Below, in pieces: positions 1-8,047 of a DNA stretch of 36,038 nt (the stretch's first letter is position 1; each line of letters begins with the position of its first letter). The notes beneath the pieces are model-generated. The model was not told the DNA's origin, did no database searches, and worked only from the letters and a program-made list of their open reading frames with translations. Origin of the DNA: Ktedonobacteraceae bacterium (GTDB lineage: Bacteria; Chloroflexota; Ktedonobacteria; Ktedonobacterales; Ktedonobacteraceae); NCBI GenBank assembly GCA_014896635.1, contig JADBKA010000017.1, forward strand, positions 1 to 36,038, written 5' to 3'. The position numbers and the translations under genes were made by a program.

Positions 1-1015
1 CAAAGCTGCCCTGGCAACTTCCTCCGGCGTACTGTCGAGAGGAATGGCACTGACAAGTTTCTGCTCCGCCAGTTCGTGCAGGCCGGAAGTATCGGCAACC
101 AGCACCGGGCGTCGCAGGGCCAGCGCTTCCATGACGGCTATAGGATGAGCTTCGTACTCACTCAAGAGTGCAACAAGACTGGCCTGCGAGAGTATCTCCG
201 CCATCGCACGCCGATCACCGGCTGGCACTGAACGGATCGTGACATGCTCGGCGACGCCTACCGCCTGCGCCAGTTTCCTCAGTTCGGCCTCGTAGGGACC
301 GGACCCCAGAATCAGCAGGTGCGCATCGGGACGGCGCTCACGTAATCTGGGCAGCGCCGCAATCAGGCGCTGATGTCCCTTGTATCGCTCCAGGCGCCCG
401 ACCGAGATGATCAATGAGCGCGTTCCCGGCTCAGCTCCCTCTCGCGCATAGGCCGGCAACTCTGGTAGCGCGGCCCCATTCGGGATGACGGCAAACTGCC
501 GCGCCGGTAAGCGCAACAGATTACAGAAGTAATTCGCTTCAAAACGTGATACTCCTATTAACCTGGCAGCATGGGCGAAAAGTGGACGCAGCAGACGCCA
601 CTGAATGCCGCGTATGCTGTTACGCGCCCGCGACGAATGGCCCCCCGTATGAAACGTGACGACGTAGGGAATGCCGGCTTTGCGCGCTGCCAGCATCGCT
701 AGCGGCGGCACAAACGTGTGACAGCCCTGACAATGCACCAGATCCCACTTCCCACGTTCGACAATAGAGTGTACTTCAGGCGCAATATAGTAGTCGCGCT
801 CTGCCGGCCAGGCAGGTACGTATATGCATACTGACCTGTTCTCGCACAAAAGGACGAGCAAGCGCATGAGCAACGGTAGTGAGCAGCGTGACATGTACTC
901 CAGCAGCCGCCAGTCGCCTCCCTACTTCGTACACATGCGTCTCTATACCACCCATATAGGGGAAATAGCGCGGAGTTACCATTAACAGGCGCAAGCCACT
1001 CGTCTCTCCAGCCAT
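1..1015 (-). CDS. Glycosyltransferase family 4 (GT-B fold), partial and frameshifted
   Basis: Probable sugar transferase of the GT4 family acting on surface polysaccharide or glycolipid at the inner face of the membrane. The start at 1015 has an AAGGAG ribosome site 8 nt upstream. The N-terminus reads LMVTPRYFPYMGGIETHVYE, the classic GT4 opening with a nucleotide-binding Gly-Gly. That frame stops at 776. The homology continues in another frame (codon phase of position 819) with PAWPAERDYY, then TFHTGG, GVSRFE, VIPNG, SVGRLERYKGH and SEYEAHPIAVMEAL, the usual donor-binding signature. I followed this second frame codon by codon to position 1 and found no stop. The indel lies between about 800 and 838, equivalent to +1 or -2 nt. 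There is no homopolymer at the join, so either a real mutation or an assembly error is possible. The C-terminus lies outside the window. It is the last gene of the minus-strand polysaccharide cluster. Confidence 0.85.
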
Positions 1016-1059
1016 ATCTCAACTCCTTATGGGACATCTGATAAATCCAGGGGAGATCG

Positions 1060-1080
1060 CAGGAGGACTTTACCCTCCTG
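1060..1080. repeat. GC-rich intergenic hairpin (CAGGAGG/CCTCCTG)
   Basis: Perfect 7-bp arms CAGGAGG (1060-1066) and CCTCCTG (1074-1080) around a 7-nt loop, lying between the GT2 and GT4 genes. It resembles hairpins at 13863-13886 and 21211-21233 and a related 15-mer at 9398-9412. There is no T-tract, so it looks like a dispersed repeat more than a terminator. Upstream on the minus strand (about 1120-1165) the DNA is very AT-rich and may hold a promoter for the GT4 gene, but no clear -35/-10 pair was found. Confidence 0.5.
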
Positions 1081-1165
1081 ACCTCTTTCTCCCACGAGTT
1101 AGCGGATCGGCCATTATCATTATCAGCATATATTAATTATATAAAATAAACAATGTAGAGTTGAT

Positions 1166-2239
1166 TTATGATTCAATCATGAGCTTATCTTTTTCTACTT
1201 GAACTGCTACATTTTCCTTATCTTCCTGTACATTCTGGAATATCTGCATGGCCGGATTTTTCGTACGAGCAAAAGAAAATAAGCGAGCTGTTTTAGTGGT
1301 GGCGAACCAGAGAGAAATTTTTCCTCTCAGGAATCCTGCTGTGGTAATGGAGAGGCCCGCAACGATTGCCCCCGCACGTTGTAGACTACTGAAATCGGCA
1401 TGCCACAGACCGTCCCGTAGACCACGCATGACGCCCTGCGGCAAAGTGGAAAACACGTACCTCCGCTCAGAAGCCAGGCCATCTTTTGCCCCTACATCCG
1501 CAGCGACGAGCGCCTTCGAGAGTCCTTCTGCGTAACAGCGTGAACTGAAGTAACGCCAGCGTGTACGGGCAGATGGAATGCGATGGTGTATTCTGGCCTC
1601 TGGCTCATAGAGGAAGCTTTTTTCGGGCCAGTGCTGGCTGGCGCGAATGCATAATTCTGTCTCTTCGCCACCCATCGGATGTGTTCCGATACGCCCAATG
1701 TTGTTTTTGAAATTTCCAACCGCGGCAAACACTTCTCGCCGCACACACATACAGCCGCCGAACGGGTTGCGCACCACCGCCCGCTTTTCGGGCTGACCGC
1801 GATAGGAACAGCCCACCACCCAGTAGAACTCCTCCGGGAGCCAGGCATGTCGTCTCTCCAGCCAGTACGGCTCAACTCTACCGCCAGCTCCTAACACATA
1901 GGGGTCCTTACAGCAATCGACCAGATGAGCCAGCCAGTCAGGCTCTGCCACCGCGTCATCGTCAAGGAAAGCAATAAGCGAGCCGCGCGCGACTGCAATG
2001 CCACTGTTGCGCGCGCCTGACAGCCCCGCACATTCACTATTTTCTACCGCAACGATGCCTGCTATGGACTGACGCACACGCTCAAGGAGGGGGGGATTGT
2101 GGTCGATTACGACGATGATCTCGCCGGGCAGAACCGTTTGCTGCTGAATCGACTTCACCGCTGCAACCAGATCGTCCCAGCGTTTCTCAGTATAGGCGCA
2201 AATGATGACAGAGACATCGAGTTTTGTATCTGGACTCAT
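1166..2239 (-). CDS. Glycosyltransferase family 2
   Basis: Probable GT-A fold glycosyltransferase of 357 aa that adds sugars to a surface polysaccharide or glycolipid. The N-terminus has the GT2 core: VSVIICAYTEKR, then EIIVVIDHNP, the GARNSG segment and AFLDDDAVAEPDW with the metal-binding DDD. GGEETELCIR follows in the middle, with the acidic residues usual for the catalytic base region. A mildly hydrophobic stretch and a charged tail end the protein. I chose the ATG at 2239 because it overlaps the deacetylase stop codon as TGATG, a translational coupling. The open frame extends to 2308, but those 23 residues precede the fold and look non-native. A ribosome site, GGGAG, is weak and distant. 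The exact acceptor cannot be inferred. Confidence 0.85.
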   Translation of the reverse strand: MSPDTKLDVSVIICAYTEKRWDDLVAAVKSIQQQTVLPGEIIVVIDHNPPLLERVRQSIAGIVAVENSECAGLSGARNSGIAVARGSLIAFLDDDAVAEPDWLAHLVDCCKDPYVLGAGGRVEPYWLERRHAWLPEEFYWVVGCSYRGQPEKRAVVRNPFGGCMCVRREVFAAVGNFKNNIGRIGTHPMGGEETELCIRASQHWPEKSFLYEPEARIHHRIPSARTRWRYFSSRCYAEGLSKALVAADVGAKDGLASERRYVFSTLPQGVMRGLRDGLWHADFSSLQRAGAIVAGLSITTAGFLRGKISLWFATTKTARLFSFARTKNPAMQIFQNVQEDKENVAVQVEKDKLMIES

Positions 2240-3084
2240 CACTGGAGAAATACTCCCTTCTGAAAAGAATGAACTGCCAGCGCCACGCTGCGCCTGGCAG
2301 TTCGCCACAATGGAGCCTGTAAGGCTTTGTACAAAGTAAAGACGGATGAGACCCCCTGCCCGCTCAGCAATGATGCGAATGCTTCGATGCTCGTGTCGTT
2401 TTTCACAATAAGGCGTGCCAGGGCATAAGGATCGTCGCTTTCTGAACTCATCGCATACCTGACAGCGCAGGCCGAGGTATAACCAGCCTCCTGAACCAGT
2501 CGCCGGACGCCGACGCTGTAATAGCCAAAAGGATAGGCAAAGCTCCCGACAGCACAGTTCAGGTGGTTCTCCAATGCTTCTTTGCAGCGCACGATTTCTT
2601 CACGAGCACGATCACGAGGAAGCAAGTCAAGTTGAGGATGGCTCTGTGTGTGTCCGCCGCACTCAATGCCATAGGCACTGATTTCAGCCAGTTGTTCCCA
2701 CGTCAGCATCGGGCGACTTGCCTCCCCTTCACGTACTAACCAGCAACTCGTGTTGCCAACAAAGGCCGTGACGATATAGAGCGTGGCAACAAAACGATAG
2801 CGCCGCAGCACAGGGAAAGCCTCACTATAAAAATCAGCGAAACCATCGTCAAATGTCAGCATAACCGGCTTTTTCGGTAGTATTCCTTTTTTGTTATATA
2901 TGGCATCTACAAACTGAGTGACTGTAACCGGCGTATACGCATGGTCATGTAAATACGCCATCTGCTCTGCAAATGACGCTGGCGAGACGGCAAACCTTCG
3001 GAAGCCGCGAGAAGCATGATCTGAGATACTGTGATACATCAGAACAGGGATTTTTTTCCGCCCTTGCGGGACCAGGGCCGTCAT
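2239..3084 (-). CDS. Polysaccharide deacetylase (CE4/NodB domain)
   Basis: A 281-aa carbohydrate esterase family 4 protein that would remove N- or O-acetyl groups from a polysaccharide using a divalent metal. All key motifs are visible: VLMYHSI near residue 14, TFDDG at 77-81 (catalytic and metal-binding Asp pair), H145-T-Q-S-H149 (metal ligands) and FAYPFGYY at 182-189. No signal peptide is visible, although the family is often exported, so location is uncertain. The ATG at 3084 has an AAGGAG site 8 nt upstream. It sits between two GT2 genes and overlaps the next one by one base, so it very likely modifies the product of this cluster. Confidence 0.9.
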   Translation of the reverse strand: MTALVPQGRKKIPVLMYHSISDHASRGFRRFAVSPASFAEQMAYLHDHAYTPVTVTQFVDAIYNKKGILPKKPVMLTFDDGFADFYSEAFPVLRRYRFVATLYIVTAFVGNTSCWLVREGEASRPMLTWEQLAEISAYGIECGGHTQSHPQLDLLPRDRAREEIVRCKEALENHLNCAVGSFAYPFGYYSVGVRRLVQEAGYTSACAVRYAMSSESDDPYALARLIVKNDTSIEAFASLLSGQGVSSVFTLYKALQAPLWRTARRSVALAVHSFQKGVFLQ

Positions 3085-3188
3085 AGATGAAACTCCTTGC
3101 TCCAGGCACAGGTTGCTACAGAATTATTACAAACTTCACGTTGCATTTTTCCTCATATGGACTGGCTGATGAGCAGAGATCTCGATGT

Positions 3189-3989
3189 CTATAGAACCAG
3201 TTTCCTGGGTTCCGCCGGTCGTTCATGCGCGTTGTGAGAAGGCAGCAGGGACGGCAGCGACTGCGATTGTGGCAGCGACTGCGGTTGCGGCAGCGGCGGA
3301 ATATAGCTAAACCGCTCAGCGAAGATGGTTCGTAACACACGCCAGCCATCGCGGAACGTATTGAGGTTGCTCGCACCATGAATGCGTTTGTGCTCGACAC
3401 TCGGCACTTCGGTGATTTTCAGCCCGGCTTTGCGCATGCGCAAATACATCAATGTTTCAACTTCAAAGCCATTACAACTGATATCTACTTGATCGAGACA
3501 ACGCCTCCAGAAAGCAGTATAGCCATAGCACAGGTCAGTACAATGCGCCGGGAAGAGCAGGTTGACCGTTGCCAGCAGCACGGCATTCCCCAGACGGCGC
3601 AACAGCGTAATATCATAGCTCTTCCCGCCTTTCAAGAAGCGCGAGCCTTTCACGAAATCATTGCCAGCCAGCAGCGATTCGACAAAGCGCGGAATCTCGG
3701 CAGGATCAGTAGAGCCATCAGCATCCAGCATCACGATGATATCTCCGGTGCTGGCCGCAAAACCGGCGCTCAGCGCATCACCTTTACCATGCCCTTGCTG
3801 CTCGACAATCCGAACGGACGGGAGAATCTGCCTGGCAACATTGATGGTATCATCGGTCGAATGCCCATCAACCAGGATAACTTCATCAACTAAAGGAGGA
3901 ATGGCGGGCAAGACATGCCGAAGGTTCTCAGCTTCGTTCTTTGCAGGAATAACCAGACTGATAGACACTTTTTCTAACCTTGCTTTCAT
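3189..3989 (-). CDS. Glycosyltransferase family 2, DPM1/polyprenyl-phosphate type
   Basis: Probable transferase moving a sugar from a nucleotide sugar to polyprenyl phosphate or a glycan (266 aa). The core reads SLVIPAKNEAENL, VDEVILVDGHSTDDT, QGHGKGDALSAGF and IVMLDADGSTDPAEIP, which is the DPM1/DPG-synthase subgroup with its DxD. No C-terminal membrane segments are present. The start at 3989 follows AGGTGGGG and places the GT2 core close to the N-terminus. The frame stays open to 4085, where no ribosome site is seen. The C-terminus is a Pro/Gln/Ser-rich tail encoded by an 18-bp tandem repeat (3253-3288). It is the first gene of the minus-strand polysaccharide cluster, 104 nt before the deacetylase. 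Confidence 0.85.
   Translation of the reverse strand: MKARLEKVSISLVIPAKNEAENLRHVLPAIPPLVDEVILVDGHSTDDTINVARQILPSVRIVEQQGHGKGDALSAGFAASTGDIIVMLDADGSTDPAEIPRFVESLLAGNDFVKGSRFLKGGKSYDITLLRRLGNAVLLATVNLLFPAHCTDLCYGYTAFWRRCLDQVDISCNGFEVETLMYLRMRKAGLKITEVPSVEHKRIHGASNLNTFRDGWRVLRTIFAERFSYIPPLPQPQSLPQSQSLPSLLPSHNAHERPAEPRKLVL
3253..3288 (-). repeat. 18-bp imperfect tandem repeat in GT2 tail
   Basis: Two 18-bp units, 3253-3270 and 3271-3288, differ at two positions. They encode a six-residue Pro/Gln/Ser repeat (PQSQSL and PQPQSL types) at the end of the glycosyltransferase. The tail lies outside the catalytic fold and probably varies in length between strains. Confidence 0.6.
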
Positions 3990-4248
3990 AACCCCACCTG
4001 CCTGAACAAACAACGGTAATTTACTTTGTTTAGAGGAAAAAACACTGCCTGACAAGGCCATAGCATCGCTCTCTCTCTGCCTCATGGCGTAATAGAGAAT
4101 CCGCTATGCGGCAATGAGATAGAGGTATTAATGTATTTCCTTATTTTTATTATCGAGATTATCTCTGATTTGCTAAATGGTGCATCCACTCACCAGCGAA
4201 AGAAGAGAAAACTTTGGGAGCGGGAGATATTCCCGCCACACAAAGGAA

Positions 4249-4274
4249 GCAGGCTCCCGCCGCAGGCTCCCGCC
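4249..4274. repeat. 13-bp perfect tandem duplication
   Basis: The unit GCAGGCTCCCGCC occurs twice head to tail (4249-4261 and 4262-4274). It lies just downstream of a small hairpin with the related CCCGCC sequence. It is probably a replication-slippage product; no function is visible. Confidence 0.7.
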
Positions 4275-4777
4275 AGAAGACATGATCCTGCTCTCCTATC
4301 CAGTGCATACAGTGCAGTTACCTGTTGATCATCGAATCCCCCGATTTCTCGATGAAAGTGTCACTTATCCCCTGAAATCTTAAAAAGGCAGTACGACCAG
4401 AAAAATCAGGAAAAGAACGTGCAAGAAATGAGCCGGTATGCACCCCTTCATCCGGCAAACCTGCTTGTGGATGGTAAACAGTGCAGAACAAAGCAAAGCG
4501 GAGTGGAATGGTTGAAATATGGTGCAGCCCCATGCGACACCAATACATAATCAGCCAGATCAGCCAGCTTTTTCTTTTTTTGTAAACCGCTTATGCGTGA
4601 ATTTGTAGAGACACTGTTACCAGAGCACAAACAATTTTCTAAAAATGTATTTCACAACATATTTAATAAATAGCTTGTGAGAGCATTTCCCTCAAGCTCC
4701 AGGAACCAGTATACTCAACTAGATATGCCATGTCAAGTGTTTTCAACCTACTTTCTTACTCATCTATATTCTGTAAT

Positions 4778-4796
4778 TTATGACATTTTGTCATAA
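4778..4796. promoter_or_regulatory. Candidate operator, TTATGACA-TTT-TGTCATAA
   Basis: A perfect inverted repeat with 8-bp arms and a 3-bp centre, in AT-rich DNA about 250 bp upstream of the AI-2E permease. The size and AT-rich dyad fit a binding site for a dimeric helix-turn-helix regulator. No regulator gene is adjacent, so the partner is unknown. Confidence 0.4.
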
Positions 4797-4837
4797 GAAT
4801 AACGGGTTTATAACTAGAAATAAATGTATTTAATTCT

Positions 4838-4905
4838 ATATTATCACCTATGTAAATTATTGGCATACCCTGATTTTCCTGAAACAGGATGGCAGGTGAT
4901 AATAT
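4838..4905. repeat. 12-bp inverted repeat enclosing a smaller dyad
   Basis: Perfect 12-bp arms ATATTATCACCT (4838-4849) and AGGTGATAATAT (4894-4905) enclose 44 nt. Inside them is a second dyad, TCCTG-AAA-CAGGA (about 4878-4890). The structure lies 140 bp upstream of the AI-2E permease start. It could be a pair of operator half-sites, a stem in the leader RNA, or the ends of a tiny mobile repeat. No T-tract follows. Confidence 0.5.
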
Positions 4906-5048
4906 GATATCAGCTACCGCAGAACATACTTAAAGTATGGGAGAGGCAGGCTTTCATGGTTTATACTGTCAGCGACAACCAGCAGAGAAACTTCCGTCTG
5001 GTGAGTGATAGTCAATCGTATTAAAGATGTTTTAGCGAGAAGAAAAAT

Positions 5049-6203
5049 ATGACTGGACAGCAAGTAGATGTAGATGAAAGAAAAAGCGAGAGTGCATCGC
5101 TTATGCAGTGGACAAAGCGCCTGCTCATTCCTCTGACGGTGCTGGCCTGGCTTGCTCTGGGTGTGCTGATCTGGTGGATGGCATCGTATGTTGTTGGCGC
5201 TATCGTCATTTTCTCTATCGCGGCTCTGCTGGCAACGGCGCTGCATCCTGCTGTGAAGCTGATCCAGCGTTTCTTGCCACGTGGCATTGCGATTATCAGC
5301 GCTTTTCTGGCAGTCTTTCTCGTGTTGTGCCTGGTTCTCTACCTGCTCATCAGCATCACGGTGGACCAGGTAACATTGCTCTCGCAATACATACGGGAAT
5401 GGTTGTCAAACGGCACCAGCGCACTGGGACCCCTTACAGACATTTTGAGCCGTTTTGGCATTTCCAACGAGCAGCTTCTGCCCATATTGCAGCAGTTACT
5501 AGGACAATTGCAGGGATTACTGAGAAATCTGGCTCCATTTTTGGGACGTACCTTCGGTCTGTTCATCAATATCCTGCTGGTGGCGGCACTAAGCATCTAT
5601 ATGTTATTTGCCGGGCCACGCATCATTAACTGGCTGCGCTATAAAACGCCGCTGCTCCATCGTCCGAACGTCAACTTCCTGCTGGATACGCTTTATCGCG
5701 TCGTTGGCGGCTACATTCGCGGCCAGTTACTGATGTCGTTTGTGCTGAGCACCATCACCGGCATCGTTATGGCGATCATCGGCGTGCCGCTGGCCTTCTT
5801 TCTTGGTGTGCTGGCCTTTGTACTCTCGTTCATTCCCACGCTTGGCGCTTTTATCACCGGCACGCTCTGTGTGCTGCTGGCGCTTACCCAGGGATGGGTG
5901 ACGGCTCTGCTGGCACTGGGTTTTTTGATCTTTCTCCAGATCCTGGAAGGCCAGGTGCTCTCCCCACGCATTCTGGGATCGGCAGTGGGACTGCACCCGC
6001 TGGTAGCACTGGGCGCGCTGGTGGTCGGCAGCGAACTCTTCGGGACGGCCGGGGCGCTCTTTGCAGCTCCTCTGGCAGGGATTATTCAGGCGCTCCTGCT
6101 GTCAATCTGGTCAACCTGGCGCGAATACCATCCTGAGCAATTTCTTGATGAAGATGATGCACATTTCGTGCAGGCAGTTGAGCGAGAAGAGAAAAGCAAA
6201 TAA
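5049..6203 (+). CDS. AI-2E family transporter (TqsA/YdiK/PerM type permease)
   Basis: Polytopic inner-membrane protein of 384 aa, the usual length for the family. Paired hydrophobic segments near residues 24-72 and 78-108 are followed by an amphipathic stretch (about 115-165). A second membrane block (about 170-190 and 220-345) carries the family signature region PTLGAFITGTLCVLLALTQG, and QILEGQVLSPRILGSAVGLHP follows. Members export small molecules; some move autoinducer-2 and others are linked to ion exchange, so the substrate here is unknown. The ribosome site (GAGAAG, 8 nt upstream) is weak. The C-terminus is charged and cytoplasmic. It is convergent with the hdeD-like gene and shares a hairpin with it. 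Confidence 0.9.
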   Translation: MTGQQVDVDERKSESASLMQWTKRLLIPLTVLAWLALGVLIWWMASYVVGAIVIFSIAALLATALHPAVKLIQRFLPRGIAIISAFLAVFLVLCLVLYLLISITVDQVTLLSQYIREWLSNGTSALGPLTDILSRFGISNEQLLPILQQLLGQLQGLLRNLAPFLGRTFGLFINILLVAALSIYMLFAGPRIINWLRYKTPLLHRPNVNFLLDTLYRVVGGYIRGQLLMSFVLSTITGIVMAIIGVPLAFFLGVLAFVLSFIPTLGAFITGTLCVLLALTQGWVTALLALGFLIFLQILEGQVLSPRILGSAVGLHPLVALGALVVGSELFGTAGALFAAPLAGIIQALLLSIWSTWREYHPEQFLDEDDAHFVQAVEREEKSK

Positions 6204-6206
6204 ACA

Positions 6207-6231
6207 GGGCCGGAGATGTTTTCTCCGGCCC
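6207..6231. terminator. Bidirectional hairpin between convergent genes
   Basis: Perfect 9-bp GC-rich stem GGGCCGGAG (6207-6215) and CTCCGGCCC (6223-6231) with a 7-nt loop, starting 3 nt after the permease stop codon. No immediate T-tract follows on the plus strand, though a T6 run lies 16 nt on. It sits between two convergent genes and probably ends both transcripts. Confidence 0.7.
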
Positions 6232-6266
6232 CGCCTGGCAGGTGCATTTTTTGCAGCCTTTCCCCG

Positions 6267-6842
6267 TTATATCGGGGCGGGTCCTGCCTGTCTGCTCCTG
6301 CTGTCTGCACGCATCCGAAAAGCCCCCCAGATTGCCGCGAGACCTCCGATGATACCAAACACGCCTAAAACTACAGGCAGAGCCAGGGCGGCAGCAAACG
6401 GCTTGATGAGCAGGAACACGCCAACAATCACGCTGAGGATTCCCAGGATACCCACTCCCCAGCCGGCTCCCTTGAAAGCCTCTACAATCTGGACGATGCC
6501 TGTGATGACACCCGTTATGCCAAGAAACACAATGAGATAGAGCGGTATCAAGACGGTACTCCACAACGGATGGCGTATCACGGCAATACCGGCCAGAACG
6601 CCCAGGATACCTATAAATAACTTCCATCCCCACATCGAGCGGTCCATAAACAGGCTGACAAGCGCGAACAGACCGCTGATCAGCCAGTAAATGCCCAGAA
6701 TCTGCACCAGGAGCAGCAGCGTGAGAGCGGGAGAGATCAGTAACAAAATACCCACAACAGCGGCTGCAATGCCCTGGAGTAGCACGAGCCACCAGGGGTG
6801 TACTGGCGTTTGCACCTGCAAACCGGCGAGACCTGTATTCAT
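6267..6842 (-). CDS. HdeD family (DUF308) membrane protein
   Basis: Small integral membrane protein of 191 aa with six hydrophobic segments arranged as three pairs. Each pair is separated by short loops such as MDRSMWGWK, the DUF308/HdeD pattern. HdeD of Escherichia coli is linked to acid resistance; the biochemical role of the family is unknown. The start at 6842 has GGAGGG 5 nt upstream and is preferred over an upstream ATG at 6884 that would run through an inverted repeat. It appears to be transcribed alone and ends at the shared hairpin with the AI-2E permease. Confidence 0.88.
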   Translation of the reverse strand: MNTGLAGLQVQTPVHPWWLVLLQGIAAAVVGILLLISPALTLLLLVQILGIYWLISGLFALVSLFMDRSMWGWKLFIGILGVLAGIAVIRHPLWSTVLIPLYLIVFLGITGVITGIVQIVEAFKGAGWGVGILGILSVIVGVFLLIKPFAAALALPVVLGVFGIIGGLAAIWGAFRMRADSRSRQAGPAPI

Positions 6843-6860
6843 TTTTCCCTCCAAAGAGTT

Positions 6861-6873
6861 TGTAACGGTTACA
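6861..6873. promoter_or_regulatory. Candidate operator TGTAAC-G-GTTACA
   Basis: Perfect 6-bp dyad with a one-base centre, 10 nt upstream of the hdeD-like ribosome site, flanked by a looser GTTT/AAAC dyad. A further half-site, CCGTTACA, lies at about 6914-6921. The position fits a repressor site at or just after the transcription start. The excisionase-like gene upstream is a possible but unproven regulator. Confidence 0.4.
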
Positions 6874-6945
6874 CTTTCAAACATCTATTACCACGCAAGA
6901 ATGCTGTGTGCCGTTACATTAAAAATGAATACAGGAACAGGCGAT

Positions 6946-7431
6946 TCATTCCTGCCCACGCCGTTGTAGTCCTTCGTCGAGCAGGCTGACCAGGTACTGG
7001 AGTTTTTTGATGGCGTGCTCGGCATTGCGTTTATTGCGTTCGTAGCCGTCGGGTGCGAGCTGGTTAAACCAGGCACGGATGTCCTCGTCTGAGACGTCGT
7101 ACCACTTGGCGTCAGCTTGCAGGCGCAGGTAGACGCGCATCGGCGGATCTTGCTTCTTGCGCGCCGGAGCGCCCTGACCGACCTGGCCGGCGCTTTCGCG
7201 CTCGTCGGCGGCAACGGCATCGGCGAGTTCAGCGGCAGGGTGTAGCTCGTTGTAGAGCGCCTCGACATCGGCGGTACGGAAAAATGCTTCGCGCCCGGCG
7301 CCGCGCCGCGCCTTGAGACGCCCATCTTTCACCCATTGCTCAAGCGTCAGGCGGTCAACGCCCAGGCGACGCGCGGCCTCGCCGGCATCCATAAAAGCAA
7401 AACGTGTATTTCCAGGTTGATTCATGGTCAT
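6946..7431 (-). CDS. Excisionase-like helix-turn-helix DNA-binding protein
   Basis: A 161-aa protein. Residues about 14-60 form a MerR/excisionase-type winged helix-turn-helix: MDAGEAARRLGVDRLTLEQW, then VKDGRLKARRGAGREAFFRT and ADVEALY. The middle is an Ala/Glu/Gly linker. The C-terminal part (about 100-155) ends in an amphipathic helix, NAEHAIKKLQYLVSLLDEGL, that could mediate dimerisation. No phage or transposon genes lie nearby, so it is more likely a chromosomal regulator than an excisionase. The start at 7431 has AGGAG 7 nt upstream and lies 13 nt after the rsmD stop. It is the last gene of the minus-strand unit that begins at 9258. Confidence 0.75.
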   Translation of the reverse strand: MTMNQPGNTRFAFMDAGEAARRLGVDRLTLEQWVKDGRLKARRGAGREAFFRTADVEALYNELHPAAELADAVAADERESAGQVGQGAPARKKQDPPMRVYLRLQADAKWYDVSDEDIRAWFNQLAPDGYERNKRNAEHAIKKLQYLVSLLDEGLQRRGQE

Positions 7432-7444
7432 GGTGGTGCTCCTG

Positions 7445-8047
7445 TTACTCAGATGGCGCCTCATCCGGCCCGCCCTGAACGGACCGGTAAAACATCAGGA
7501 GCGTGCTGCCGTAGCGGCGTTCGTCGCTGAGGACGAGACGCCGGCATGGCACGGCGATAATGCCGGGACGCTCTTTGGGGTGGATCTGGACAATGACCAG
7601 TCCCTGGCTGGCAACCAGTGGCGAACCATCGAGCAGAGCGAGGGCGCGTGCCGCCATCTCCTGATATTGTGGTGGCGCCACATAGATGATATCATACGTA
7701 CGCTGTTCGCGCGGTGCATCGCCAGCATACGCTTGCAGGAATTTGAAAGCATCCGCCTGTATCACTTCGGCGCGGTCAGCAAATCCGGTAATACGCAGGT
7801 TTTCCCGCACCAGACCGGCAATCTTTGCGCTCATTTCAATAAACGTCACGTGCGCCGCGCCACGACTGAGCGCCTCGATGCCCACGCTGCCGGTGCCGGC
7901 GAACAGGTCAAGGACCTGCGCCTCTCTCACCTCGTCATCAAGAATAGCGAACAAAGCCGTTTTGACACGGGCCGTGATAGGGCGTGTCCCTGCCGTTTTC
8001 GGCGACTTTAGCTTGCGTCCCCTTGCCTCGCCTGTTCCCACGCGCAT
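7445..8047 (-). CDS. rsmD: RsmD-type 16S rRNA (guanine966-N2)-methyltransferase
   Basis: SAM-dependent methyltransferase of 200 aa, the usual RsmD length, expected to methylate G966 of 16S rRNA during 30S assembly. The N-terminal RGRKLKSP and TRPITARVKTALFAIL are family hallmarks. SAM motif I is VLDLFAGTGSVGIEALSRGA (45-64) and the acidic ribose-binding FIEMS follows (69-73). Catalytic motif IV, normally (N/D)PP(Y/F), reads APPQY at 124-128, so the conserved Asp is Ala. The rest of the fold is intact. The start ATG overlaps the stop codon of the upstream acidic protein as TGATG, indicating coupled translation. The motif change could be lineage-specific or could alter activity. Confidence 0.88.
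   Translation of the reverse strand: MRVGTGEARGRKLKSPKTAGTRPITARVKTALFAILDDEVREAQVLDLFAGTGSVGIEALSRGAAHVTFIEMSAKIAGLVRENLRITGFADRAEVIQADAFKFLQAYAGDAPREQRTYDIIYVAPPQYQEMAARALALLDGSPLVASQGLVIVQIHPKERPGIIAVPCRRLVLSDERRYGSTLLMFYRSVQGGPDEAPSE

Larger units (their letters stand above)
3990..5048. other. Intergenic region of about 1.06 kb without a recognisable gene
   Basis: Divergent region between the polysaccharide cluster and the AI-2E permease. Short open frames are present (for example 4131-4328, 4318-4548 and 4448-4630), but none has a good ribosome site, a family motif or coding-like composition. The left part contains a hairpin (GCGGGA 4220-4225 with TCCCGC 4231-4236) and a 13-bp tandem duplication. 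From about 4600 to 4910 it is strongly AT-rich and holds two inverted repeats listed separately. Promoters for both flanking genes should lie here, but I could not fix a convincing -35/-10 pair. Confidence 0.6.

Noticed and set aside
4131..4630. Short open frames in the 1-kb gap
   Set aside because: They overlap each other on both strands and lack ribosome sites, family similarity or coding-like composition.
6082..6792. 236-aa frame opposite/overlapping the AI-2E and HdeD genes
   Set aside because: It runs out of frame through the hdeD-like gene and the shared hairpin and has an Arg/Cys-rich, non-protein-like composition.
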